Of a stretch of 64,000 nucleotides of DNA, positions 1 through 8,445 are shown piece after piece (within the stretch, counting starts at the first letter, position 1; every line of letters starts with the position of its first letter). The DNA is from Leifsonia sp. fls2-241-R2A-40a (GTDB lineage Bacteria; Actinomycetota; Actinomycetes; Actinomycetales; Microbacteriaceae). The notes beneath the pieces were generated by a model. The model had not been told where the DNA came from, searched no databases, and worked only from the letters and a program-made list of their open reading frames with translations. Location of the stretch: NCBI RefSeq assembly GCF_030209575.1, contig NZ_JARVRS010000001.1:2108001-2172000 (forward strand), in the 5' to 3' direction. Both the position numbers and the translations under genes were made by a program.

Positions 1-904
1 ACGTGGAGCCGATGATGTTCTGCAGGATCGCGGCGAGTCCGGCATCCTGGTTCGCGAACTTCTCCGGCGCCTGGGCGCCGAGGGCGGCGAGGCTGGTGGC
101 GACGTAGAGCACGATGATGATCAGCAGCGCGAAGATGATCGCGAGCGGGAGGTTCCGTTTCGGGTTCTTGGCCTCCTCACCGGCCGTCGACACGGCGTCG
201 AGACCGACGAACGAGAAGAAGATGATTCCGGCGCCGCCCACGATGCCCGCGAATCCGGCCGGCGCGAAGTTGTGGAAGTGGTCGGTGTTCCAGCCGGTGA
301 AGGCGACGGCGCAGAAGAACACGACGACGGCGATCTTGATGACGACCATGATGCTGTTGACCGTCGTGGACTCGCGCGCTCCGCGCAGCAGGAGCAGCGA
401 GCACAGCACGATGACGATCACGGCGGGCACGTTGACGATGCCGCCCTGCTCCGGCGCCTGCGAGAGCTGCACCGGGAGCTGCCAGCCGACGAGATTCTGG
501 AGCAGCTGGTTGACGTACTGCGACCAGCCGACGGCGACGGCGGCGGTGGAAACCCCGTATTCCAGCAGCAGGCACGCCCCGACCGCCATCGCCGTCCCTT
601 CGCCGAGCGTCGCGTACGCGTACGAATAGGTCGAACCGGAGACAGGGACGGCGCCCGCCATCTCGGCATAGCAGAGCGCGGTGAGCCCGGCGACGACGCC
701 GCCGATGACGAACGACCAGATCACCGCCGGCCCGGCGACGGGGACCGCCTGCGACAGGATGAAGAAGATTCCTGTGCCGAGCGTTCCGCCGACGCCGATC
801 ATGGTCAGCGAGAACAGGCCGATGCTGCGTTTCAGCTGCACCTCACCCGCCGCGGGCGGCGTCGTCGGTTTTCTGCGCAGCAGCTGCTGGGCGATGGTGG
901 GCAT
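1..904 (-). CDS. APC-family amino acid permease (CAT type), C-terminus beyond left edge
   Basis: Integral membrane amino acid/polyamine transporter of the APC superfamily, cationic amino acid transporter-like. I translated 301 residues before the window edge; the rest is missing. Hydrophobic segments alternate with short loops from about residue 28 onward, and a conserved loop reads FFSFVGLDAVSTAGEEAKNP, typical of the CAT branch. The ATG at 904 has a strong ribosome site (AAAGGAG). The gene lies 26 bases downstream of the PLP decarboxylase on the same strand, so the two are probably one operon and could form an amino acid uptake or amino acid/amine exchange pair. The substrate cannot be read from the sequence; lysine, ornithine or arginine is inferred from the neighbour. 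Confidence 0.85.
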   Translation of the reverse strand, partial: MPTIAQQLLRRKPTTPPAAGEVQLKRSIGLFSLTMIGVGGTLGTGIFFILSQAVPVAGPAVIWSFVIGGVVAGLTALCYAEMAGAVPVSGSTYSYAYATLGEGTAMAVGACLLLEYGVSTAAVAVGWSQYVNQLLQNLVGWQLPVQLSQAPEQGGIVNVPAVIVIVLCSLLLLRGARESTTVNSIMVVIKIAVVVFFCAVAFTGWNTDHFHNFAPAGFAGIVGGAGIIFFSFVGLDAVSTAGEEAKNPKRNLPLAIIFALLIIIVLYVATSLAALGAQAPEKFANQDAGLAAILQNIIGST

Positions 905-930
905 ACCAGTCTCCTTTGAATGGTGGGGGA

Positions 931-2463
931 TCAGGGGGTGACGGTCACCCGGAACCGCTCGACCCCCGGGTCGGCCGCGCCGCGCACATACCCGGACGGG
1001 GACGCGGCGACCGCGTGCAGGAAGGCCACGGTCTGCGCCGTGATCTCCTCGCCGGGGATCAGGTTCGGGATCCCGGGCGGGTAGGCGGCGAGCGTGTCGG
1101 CGGAGATGCGCCCGACGGCTTCCGCCGCCGGGACGAGCTCGGTCTCGGCGAAGAACGCGTCGCGCGGGAGGATGCGCAGGGGGCCGGACTCGGGCAGCGC
1201 GGGGAAGGCGTCCGTCCTGCCACTCGCCCGCTCGGCGCCGGCCTCCGGCGAGTCCGCCGCCGCGACGAGCGCTCGGTGCGCCCGGCCGACATCCGGCGTC
1301 TTGCCCGCGCCGATGAGCGCGACGAGGGTGGTCACCGTCGACATCTCGAAGAAGATCCCGTCGGCGTCGATGAGACGCTGACGCAGCCAGTGGCCGCTGA
1401 CCCCGGTGCCCGACACGTCGATCGCGACCCGCAACGGGTCGACGGCCACGATGTCGTCGAACGCGCCGAACCCGTCGCTGAGGACGCCGAAGCGCGGGTC
1501 GGACCGGAGGGCTTCGCGGAACGAGTCGGCGACGGTGATCGACCGGCCGATCAGCTCCGCACCGGTGGCGAGGGAGTGCCGGGCGATATCGAGCGAGGCC
1601 TGCAGCAGCGCGGAGGTGGAGGTCGAGGCGGTGATCGAGACGGCTCGTTCGACGAGCGGCTCGAGCGCATCGGCGAACGGGCCGTCGCCGAGGTGCAGCA
1701 TGGCGGACTGCGTGAGCGAGCCGCCCAGCTTGTGGGTGCTCGAGATCACCAGATCCGCGCCCAGCCGCGCCGGCGACTCGGGGAGATCGGGATGGAACCC
1801 GAAGTGCGGCCCCCACGCGCCGTCGACGATCAGCGGCGCGCCGTGTGCGTGCGCCACCCGCGCCAGACCGGCGACATCGGCGACAGCGCCGAAGTAGCTG
1901 GGGGAGACGATGTACACCGCGTCTGACGGATGCCCGGCGCTCGCCGCCGCGGTCAGCGCCTCGTCGAGGGCGGCCGGCGAGACGCCGTGCGCGACGCCGT
2001 GATGAGAGTCCAGCGACGGAAGGACGAACGAGGGCGCGAGGCCCGCAGAGAGGACGCCGTCGCTGAAACTGGAGTGGGCACTCCGCTGCGACAGGATGTT
2101 CTCGCCGAGTCCACGCACAGCGAGCGCTGCGATCCGGTTGGCCTGCGATGCCCCGCCGGTCAGGAACCAGGTGCGGCGTGCGCCCCACGCGTCCGCCGCC
2201 AGCTCGAGCGCGCGGCTCAGCGGCGAGTCGTCACCGAGGTCGATGTCGTCGACCAGCATCGGGACATCCAGCTGCAGCGGCCGGTCGCCGAGGAACGCGG
2301 CGAGACGCGCACTGAGGCCGAGGCCGTCCCCGCCGTGTCCCGGCACCATCAGCGGAAGGGGGACGCGGGCCGCGTGGCGCTCTAGAGCGTCCGCGTAGGG
2401 CGTCTCCCAGTGGCGGAGGTCGGCGGCGGGCGGCAGCAACGGAGACGAACGAGTGAGGGACAC
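931..2463 (-). CDS. Orn/Lys/Arg decarboxylase-family PLP enzyme
   Basis: PLP-dependent fold-type I decarboxylase of the Orn/Lys/Arg class, expected to turn a basic amino acid into its amine. An SSTHKLGGS motif places the Schiff-base lysine at about residue 245, with the PLP-binding aspartate just upstream in the LIVDGAWGPHF segment. The reading frame stays open to 2643, but that would overlap the divergent LysR gene. GTG at 2463 gives 510 residues beginning with the family-like SLTRSSPLL segment; it lacks a well-spaced Shine-Dalgarno, so the start is tentative. The transporter gene follows directly. The exact substrate is unknown. Confidence 0.8.
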   Translation of the reverse strand: MSLTRSSPLLPPAADLRHWETPYADALERHAARVPLPLMVPGHGGDGLGLSARLAAFLGDRPLQLDVPMLVDDIDLGDDSPLSRALELAADAWGARRTWFLTGGASQANRIAALAVRGLGENILSQRSAHSSFSDGVLSAGLAPSFVLPSLDSHHGVAHGVSPAALDEALTAAASAGHPSDAVYIVSPSYFGAVADVAGLARVAHAHGAPLIVDGAWGPHFGFHPDLPESPARLGADLVISSTHKLGGSLTQSAMLHLGDGPFADALEPLVERAVSITASTSTSALLQASLDIARHSLATGAELIGRSITVADSFREALRSDPRFGVLSDGFGAFDDIVAVDPLRVAIDVSGTGVSGHWLRQRLIDADGIFFEMSTVTTLVALIGAGKTPDVGRAHRALVAAADSPEAGAERASGRTDAFPALPESGPLRILPRDAFFAETELVPAAEAVGRISADTLAAYPPGIPNLIPGEEITAQTVAFLHAVAASPSGYVRGAADPGVERFRVTVTP

Positions 2464-2517
2464 CCTTCCATCGTCAGGGCGGCGCCGCCGGACGAGAACC
2501 CCTAAAGTCCTCCCGGC

Positions 2518-2536
2518 CCACATAGAGTGTATGTGG
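2518..2536. promoter_or_regulatory. Perfect 7-bp inverted repeat between decarboxylase and LysR gene
   Basis: CCACATA-GAGTG-TATGTGG, a 19-bp dyad in the 121-base divergent intergenic region. Its AT-rich ATA/TAT core and position fit a LysR-type recognition site (T-N11-A type). The binding protein is inferred to be the adjacent LysR regulator. Confidence 0.55.
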
Positions 2537-2584
2537 CTCTTCACCCGATCGGGCCGTCCATCCCACCACGAACAGGGCATCCCG

Positions 2585-3529
2585 ATGGCAGATCTGCGAC
2601 AGTTCGAGGCGCTCAAGGCGGTGCACGCCGAAGGTTCGGTCACCGCGGCCGCCCGCCGCCTCGGCTGGGGCCAGCCGACGGTCGACTACCACCTGAAGAA
2701 CCTCGAGCGGCTCATCGGATCTCCCGTGCTCACGCGCTCGCCCCGGGGCAGCAGGCTGACCCCGGTCGGCATGCTGCTGCTGGATCGCGCGCAGGAGATC
2801 CTGACGCTGAGCGAGCGGGCGATCGGCGACGCGCGCGAGTTCACCGAGCTCGGGAGAGTCCGGCTGCGGCTGGGGACGTTCGCGACGGCGGCGGCGAGCA
2901 TCCTGCCGTTCATCGCCGCCTCCATCGGCGACCTCGGCATCGGGATCGACGCCACGGTGGAGGAGGTCCCCACGCTCGTCGACCAGATCAACCGCGGCGC
3001 GCTCGACGCCGCCCTCGTCTTCACGGTGCCCGGCTACGAGCTGCCCTTCCGCCCCACCGTGGATGCGATGGAGGTGTACCGCGATCCCCTCATGCTGGCG
3101 CTGCCCGCCGGTCATCCGCTCGCGTCGCGCCCGGCGATCGATCTCGCCGCCCTGCTCTCGCTCCGCGATGAGCGCTGGGTGTTCGCCACCTCCGCAGACG
3201 ACGCGATCGACCGCGTCCTCACCGACGCGTTCGCGGCAGAGGGCCACGTCCTCGACGTCGCGATCAGGACCGACGACTTCCAGGTCCTCCTCGGCATGAC
3301 CGCCGCGCGGATGGTGGTCGGGATCATCCCGAGTCTGGCGACGACCGCCGAGCACCCCGGCATCGTCCTGCGGCCGATCAACGACCCGTCGTTCGTGCGC
3401 TCGATCCTCGTGGCGACGACATCCCCCGACGAGGCGGGCCGTCGTCCGTCGCCCGCGGTGCGCCACCTCGTCGCCGCGGTGCGGGACGGGTTCGCCGCGG
3501 TGCGGGTGGGAGCCGGCGCCTCGGTCTGA
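2585..3529 (+). CDS. LysR-family transcriptional regulator
   Basis: 314-residue DNA-binding regulator. Residues 1-60 form the LysR winged helix (LRQFEALKAVHAEGSVTAAA then PTVDYHLKNLE), followed by a periplasmic-binding-like effector domain. ATG at 2585 puts the HTH at the extreme N-terminus as is normal for the family; the frame is open further upstream but that part runs through the promoter region. It is divergent from the decarboxylase/permease pair with a 19-bp dyad between them, so it probably controls that operon in response to an amino acid or amine. It converges on the LuxR-type gene downstream. Confidence 0.88.
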   Translation: MADLRQFEALKAVHAEGSVTAAARRLGWGQPTVDYHLKNLERLIGSPVLTRSPRGSRLTPVGMLLLDRAQEILTLSERAIGDAREFTELGRVRLRLGTFATAAASILPFIAASIGDLGIGIDATVEEVPTLVDQINRGALDAALVFTVPGYELPFRPTVDAMEVYRDPLMLALPAGHPLASRPAIDLAALLSLRDERWVFATSADDAIDRVLTDAFAAEGHVLDVAIRTDDFQVLLGMTAARMVVGIIPSLATTAEHPGIVLRPINDPSFVRSILVATTSPDEAGRRPSPAVRHLVAAVRDGFAAVRVGAGASV

Positions 3530-3540
3530 CGGGCTCGGAC

Positions 3541-5805
3541 TCAGCCGAACGTCTGCGACTTGTACCAGACGGCGAGTTCCGTCCTCGACCGCAGTCCCAG
3601 CTTGACCAGCGCGTTCTGGATGTGCGCCTCCACGGTGCGGGTGGAGATGAAGAGCTGGGATCCGATGGCTTTGTTCGTCATGCCGTCGGCGGCCAGCGCG
3701 GTGACCTCCGTCTCGCGCGGTGTCAGCACCGAACGCGGCACCGAGCTCAGCTCTGCGTGCTCCGTCGTCCCGGACACCGCGAAGCCGATGCTGGCCTCCT
3801 CATCGAGCCCGGCGCCGGCCCGGAAGCACTTGTCGAAGGTCTCGTCGCCCAGCCGGGAACGAAGAGCCGACTCCACACCCGACCGGTGGAACTCGAACGG
3901 CGGATACGCGACCATCACGACAGCGCCCAGGTCACGCCAGCGGGCGGCGGCGGATCCGAGGAGCTCGGCCCCCTTCCGCGGGCTGCCCGTCAGCCGGGCG
4001 ATCTCGGCCAGGAGCTCCTGGTTCTGAGCGACTCCGAGCGGGTTGTGGAGTCTGCGCTTGAGCTCCAGCGCGGCGTTCGCCTCCTCCGTCGCCCGCTCGT
4101 ACTCGCCGAGAGCCAGCCACTCGGCGGCCGTGTACGAGTGAACGAGCGACTGCTCGAACCGGTCTCCGGCGAGGCTGCAGTGTTCGAGGATGAGTGCGTT
4201 CAACTGCTCGCCCTCCTCCCACTGGCCGGCCTTGAGCAGACGGTGCGCGAGCCGTTCCGGCGTGTTGAACCGGCGGAACGTGAACGCGTGCTCCCCATCG
4301 AGCTCGACGGCGCGCCGGAACCAGCCGATCGCCTCTACATCGCCGCTCTCGCAGTGCGCTGCCGCGATCGCCAGGGAGATCTCGGCGCTCGTCGACCGGG
4401 GGCCGTCGAACTCTCGCGCCGCGTGCAGGTCGGCGGCAGCGAGCGCGTGCCTGCCTGCGAGCGCGTGCGTGAGCGACCGGACGGCGAGCGCCTCGACCAC
4501 GAGCTGCCCCGGCTTCGCGGGCGTCGCCAGGGCGGCAGCCACCCAGGAGTCGTATTCGTCGAAAGTCCCGTGGGTCTGCCACGCCTGGCGGTAGGCGGTC
4601 GTGCACAGGGTCAGCGCCAGCTCCCCGTCCTGCTGACGACTCGCGTACCGTAACGCCATGCGGACGTTGGGCAGATCGTTCCGGATCCCGGTGAGGATCG
4701 CATCCTGCCGCCGGGAGAACCAGAGATCCTCGATCTCCTCCAAGCGCGCACGGACCGTCTCCGCCTGGGCCCGATGCGCGATCTCGTCGTCGATCAGATG
4801 TTCGGCGCCGAATTCTCTCAGTGCCGGGAGCATCGCATAGCGGCTGCCGCCGTCGGCCGGCCGGCGTTCGACGATGGATTTGCGGAGCAGGTCGAAAACC
4901 AGCCCCGTCGCGTCGACGCCGGCGCCCAGGACCTTCGACAGCACGGCCTCGGCGAAGGGGAGATCCCATCCGGGCGCGAGCACGCTGAGACAGGCCCAGG
5001 CGTCGCGTTCCTCCGAGCTGCACTGAGCCCAGCTGTAGGCGACCGAATGGCGCAGGGAGTCGCTGCGCGAGGGTGCCGCCGCGGAGGGGGAGCGCAGGGA
5101 GTCCAACTGCGAGTGGAGCCGGCCATCGAGATGCCGGAGATCCATGAACTGCATCTGTGCGGCGGCGAGCTCGATCGACAGCGGGACGCCCTGGAGGATC
5201 TCGCACATGTCGATGATCTGCTCCAGATCGTCGGCGTTCGGCTCGAAGGTCGCGTCGTGCTGGCGCGCCCGCTCGATGAAGAGTTGGACGGCAGCGCTCG
5301 ATTCGGAGAGGCCCGCCGACGGAAACGGCTCGATCGGAAGCAGGACCTCGGCAGCCGACCCCAGCGGCTGGCGACTGGTCGCCAGGAACCGGACCCCCGG
5401 ACACGCGGTCAGCACCGCCTCGGCGACGGTTTTGACCTCGGCGACCGAACGATCGCAGTTGTCCATGACGATCAGCATGTCTCGCTGCGCGAGCGCATCG
5501 GTCAGGGCGCTCAGCCGGGGCGAGTCGGCAGGGATCCGCAGGTCGTGGATCAGGGTCGCTGTGACGTCGAGCGAGCCGCCCTCCAGATCCACGAACCAGA
5601 TGTCGTCACGGTGCGAACGCCTCAGGCTGTGTGCGGCCTCGATCGCGATCCGGCTCTTGCCGACAGCGCCTGTCCCCACCACGGTGACGAGCCGGGCGGT
5701 CGAGGTGAGAAGCTGCCGGATCCGCGCGACCTCTGCGCGCCGGCCGACCATGCTGGTGAACGGCGACGGAAGTCCCACGGCACCCGGTGACGCGTCCGTG
5801 CGCAC
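3541..5805 (-). CDS. LuxR-type regulator with N-terminal NB-ARC/AAA ATPase domain
   Basis: 754-residue cytoplasmic regulator. A P-loop, GTGAVGKS, lies at residues 44-51 and a Walker B-like MLIVMDNCD about 75 residues later, giving an NB-ARC/STAND ATPase. A long helical-repeat middle follows, and the last ~60 residues hold a LuxR HTH (LTPRETEV, NKAIGSQLFISTRTVEAHI). The start is GTG at 5805, preceded by GGAAGGAGGGG at good spacing. Such proteins typically act as ligand-gated, ATP-dependent activators. It is divergent from the secreted GH3 glucosidase, so it may sense a glucan or glucoside signal; that link rests on position only. Confidence 0.85.
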   Translation of the reverse strand: MRTDASPGAVGLPSPFTSMVGRRAEVARIRQLLTSTARLVTVVGTGAVGKSRIAIEAAHSLRRSHRDDIWFVDLEGGSLDVTATLIHDLRIPADSPRLSALTDALAQRDMLIVMDNCDRSVAEVKTVAEAVLTACPGVRFLATSRQPLGSAAEVLLPIEPFPSAGLSESSAAVQLFIERARQHDATFEPNADDLEQIIDMCEILQGVPLSIELAAAQMQFMDLRHLDGRLHSQLDSLRSPSAAAPSRSDSLRHSVAYSWAQCSSEERDAWACLSVLAPGWDLPFAEAVLSKVLGAGVDATGLVFDLLRKSIVERRPADGGSRYAMLPALREFGAEHLIDDEIAHRAQAETVRARLEEIEDLWFSRRQDAILTGIRNDLPNVRMALRYASRQQDGELALTLCTTAYRQAWQTHGTFDEYDSWVAAALATPAKPGQLVVEALAVRSLTHALAGRHALAAADLHAAREFDGPRSTSAEISLAIAAAHCESGDVEAIGWFRRAVELDGEHAFTFRRFNTPERLAHRLLKAGQWEEGEQLNALILEHCSLAGDRFEQSLVHSYTAAEWLALGEYERATEEANAALELKRRLHNPLGVAQNQELLAEIARLTGSPRKGAELLGSAAARWRDLGAVVMVAYPPFEFHRSGVESALRSRLGDETFDKCFRAGAGLDEEASIGFAVSGTTEHAELSSVPRSVLTPRETEVTALAADGMTNKAIGSQLFISTRTVEAHIQNALVKLGLRSRTELAVWYKSQTFG

Positions 5806-5927
5806 TGCCCCTCCTTCCGGGGAGTGGTTGCCGGCCGCGATGAGACGCCCGACGGGATGATTGTGGCACTGCGCGGCCGGGGACTCTAGGAGCTTCTGGG
5901 TTACGGCGCCCCCGATCCGCCGATGGA

Positions 5928-5946
5928 GTCGCCTCTTCCCGGCGAC
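5928..5946. promoter_or_regulatory. Inverted repeat in the LuxR/GH3 intergenic region
   Basis: GTCGCC-TCTTCCC-GGCGAC, 6-bp arms with a 7-bp spacer, in the 219-base gap between the divergent LuxR-type and GH3 genes. It has no T-run, so a regulator site is more likely than a terminator. Six GC-rich base pairs can arise by chance in this genome. Confidence 0.3.
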
Positions 5947-6024
5947 AGGAGGCGGCTGCTACTCTCGCCGAAAATCCGGCAAAGGCGCTGAGTACACGAT
6001 TGTCGATCCTCAGGGGAGTCGAAC

Positions 6025-8289
6025 GTGAACATCCGGATGCATTCCCGAACCATCGCCGCCGTGGCGGCCGTTCTCGTGGGCGGCGCCATGATCGTCGGCG
6101 TTCCCATGGCGGCGAACGCGGCGCCCCTCCCGTACCAGGATCCGAGCAGGAGCGTCGCGACGCGGGTGGCGGACCTCCTGAGCCGCATGACCCTCGACGA
6201 GAAGATCGGCCAGATGACGCTGATCGAGCGCCGCTGGCTGTCGGATGACGGACTCGCGAGCGGGATGGTCGGCGCCGGGTTCTCGGCGGGCACTTCGACG
6301 CCGGCGAGCAATACCGTCGCCGGCTGGGAGGACATGTACGACGGCTTCCAGAAGGCCGCCCTGCGCAACCGGCTCGGCATCCCCATGCTCTACGCGATGG
6401 ACGCCGTCCACGGCGCGGGCAACGTGCATGGCGCCACCATCTTTCCGCACAACATCGGTCTCGGTGCGACCCACGATCCGGCGCTGGTCCAGCAGATCGG
6501 CCATGCCGTCGCGCAGGAGGTGAGTGCGCTCGGCATCGACATGAACTTCGCGCCGACCGTCGCCGTGGTTCGGAACGACCGCTGGGGACGCACCTACGAG
6601 TCGTTCGGCGAGGATCCGGCCCTCGTCTCCTCGATGACGACCATGGTGACGGGCGAGCAGGGGTCCTCGCTGTCGGCGGCGGACTCCGTCATGGCGTTGA
6701 CCAAGCACTTCGTCGGCGACGGGGGGACGACCGGCGGGGTCGACCGGGGGAACACGCAGCTGAGCGAGGCCGACCTGCGGGCCATCCACCTTCCTCCGTT
6801 CCGCGAGGCCGTCCGCCGCGGAGTCTCGGCCGTCATGGTCAGCTACTCGAGCTGGAACGGTGCGCGCCTTCACGGGGACAAGTATCTGCTGACCGATGTC
6901 CTGAAGAAGGAGCTCGGCTTCTCGGGAATCCTCGTCTCCGACTACGGCGGGGTGGACTATCTGGATGGCGATAAGACCACCCTCTCGGCCTACGACGTGC
7001 GCACGGCCGTGAACGCGGGCATCGACCTCATCATGGTGCCCGACGAGTACTCGCACTTCCACGCCGAGCTCGTGGCCGAGGTCCACGCCGGACGTGTCTC
7101 GCGCGCACGCATCGACGACGCCGTCTCGCGCATCCTGACCAAGAAGTTCCAGAAGGGGCTGTTCGAGCATCCCTACGCCGATCGATCCCTCGCGAACCAG
7201 GTCGGGTCGGCCGCGCACCGCGCGATCGCCCGGAAGGCCGTCGCCGAGTCGACGGTCGTGCTGAAGAACGACCGGGGACTCCTGCCGTTGCCCAGAAGTG
7301 CCGGCAAGGTCTTCGTCGCGGGAAGCGGAGCCGACGACATCGGTCAGCAGTCCGGTGGATGGACCATGGGATGGCAGGGCTCCCTCGGCCCGATCGAGCC
7401 GGGGACGACGATCCTCGGCGGTATCCGCGCCGCGGTTGCCCCCGGCACCACGGTCACCTACTCGCCCGACGGGTCGGGGATCGACGACAGCTATCACGAT
7501 GCCGTCGTCGTGGTGGGGGAGAAGCCGTATGCGGAGTACGAAGGCGACAACACCGGCGACATGCGCCTGAGCGCATCGGACCGGGCTCTCATCGACCGCG
7601 TCACCGCATCGGGAGTGCCCGTGACGCTCGTGCTGCTGAGCGGACGCCCCCTCGACATCGACGAGCAGCTCGGATCCGTGCGCGCTGCGGTCGAGGCGTG
7701 GCTGCCCGGGACGGAAGGCGCCGGCGTCGCGGACATCCTGTACGGCGGCGTTCGGGCGACCGGCACCCTGCCGGTGACGTGGATGCACGATGCCGGACAG
7801 CAGCCCATCAACGCCGGCGACGGCCAGAACGCCCTCTTCTCCGCGGGCTACGGGCTTCATCCCACGACCGGACAGTCCGCCTACGACACGATCGGCGCCG
7901 TCTACTACGACGATCAGCGCGGCACGTCGACTGAGAACTGCAGCGATACCGCGTGCGGGCGCGCGCTCGGCCACCTCGCCGACGGCGACTTCGCGGGGTG
8001 GTTCGACGTGGACTTCGGATCCACGGCTCCGCGGTCGGTCTCGGTCCGGCTCGCCTCCGGTGCGACCGCGACCGGAACGATCGAGGTGCGCACGGGCTCG
8101 CCCGCCGGACCGGTGCTCGCCCGCATCCCCGTCGCGTCGACGGGAGGATGGCAGCGGTGGGTGACGAAGACGGTTCCGCTCGCCCTCTCGCCGACCGGTA
8201 CCGACCGCGTCTACCTGCGATTCGTCGGCGCCCGGACCGGCAGCGCGGACGAATTCGCCAACGTCAACTGGCTGGTGTTCTCGCACTGA
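6025..8289 (+). CDS. Secreted GH3 beta-glucosidase with C-terminal CBM6-like domain
   Basis: 754-residue exported glycoside hydrolase. Residues 1-32 are a Sec signal peptide ending in AANA before APLP. The GH3 N-terminal barrel follows with the KHF(V)GDG motif and the SDYGG motif, whose aspartate (about residue 306) is the expected nucleophile. Then comes the GH3 C-terminal alpha/beta domain and, from about residue 620, a beta-rich domain resembling CBM6 (GWFDVDFG near its start, ending in NVNWLVFSH). The likely reaction is release of glucose from beta-glucosides outside the cell. The start is GTG at 6025 with an AGGGGAG ribosome site. Precise linkage specificity cannot be assigned. Confidence 0.88.
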   Translation: MNIRMHSRTIAAVAAVLVGGAMIVGVPMAANAAPLPYQDPSRSVATRVADLLSRMTLDEKIGQMTLIERRWLSDDGLASGMVGAGFSAGTSTPASNTVAGWEDMYDGFQKAALRNRLGIPMLYAMDAVHGAGNVHGATIFPHNIGLGATHDPALVQQIGHAVAQEVSALGIDMNFAPTVAVVRNDRWGRTYESFGEDPALVSSMTTMVTGEQGSSLSAADSVMALTKHFVGDGGTTGGVDRGNTQLSEADLRAIHLPPFREAVRRGVSAVMVSYSSWNGARLHGDKYLLTDVLKKELGFSGILVSDYGGVDYLDGDKTTLSAYDVRTAVNAGIDLIMVPDEYSHFHAELVAEVHAGRVSRARIDDAVSRILTKKFQKGLFEHPYADRSLANQVGSAAHRAIARKAVAESTVVLKNDRGLLPLPRSAGKVFVAGSGADDIGQQSGGWTMGWQGSLGPIEPGTTILGGIRAAVAPGTTVTYSPDGSGIDDSYHDAVVVVGEKPYAEYEGDNTGDMRLSASDRALIDRVTASGVPVTLVLLSGRPLDIDEQLGSVRAAVEAWLPGTEGAGVADILYGGVRATGTLPVTWMHDAGQQPINAGDGQNALFSAGYGLHPTTGQSAYDTIGAVYYDDQRGTSTENCSDTACGRALGHLADGDFAGWFDVDFGSTAPRSVSVRLASGATATGTIEVRTGSPAGPVLARIPVASTGGWQRWVTKTVPLALSPTGTDRVYLRFVGARTGSADEFANVNWLVFSH

Positions 8290-8373
8290 CGCGCCGGGGG
8301 GATTTTCGAACGGCCACGACTCAGAGACCGCGCGTATTGTGCGCCAGGGGGCCGACGGGAGGAGACGCACGAC

Positions 8374-8445
8374 GTGCAGGAGACCGTGAAGCGCATCACG
8401 CGAGCCGCAGCGGACGCGGCGCCGGCGCAGGGCCCCATCGCGTGA
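8374..8445 (+). CDS. Possible 23-residue leader peptide coupled to the DUF445 gene
   Basis: Short frame starting at GTG 8374, preceded by GGGAGGAG at good spacing, and ending in a TGA that overlaps the GTG start of the DUF445 gene (GTGA, 8442-8445). The predicted peptide, starting VQETVKRITRAAADAAPAQG, is basic and alanine-rich with no recognisable domain. The ribosome site is better than the one in front of the DUF445 start itself, which suggests translational coupling. It may be a real micro-ORF, or the DUF445 protein may simply use another start. Confidence 0.4.
   Translation: MQETVKRITRAAADAAPAQGPIA

Noticed and set aside
6010-8370. Minus-strand frame of 786 codons opposite the GH3 gene
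   Set aside because: Low-complexity Arg/Val/Gly/His-rich translation, no motifs; the plus-strand GH3 has signal peptide and catalytic motifs.
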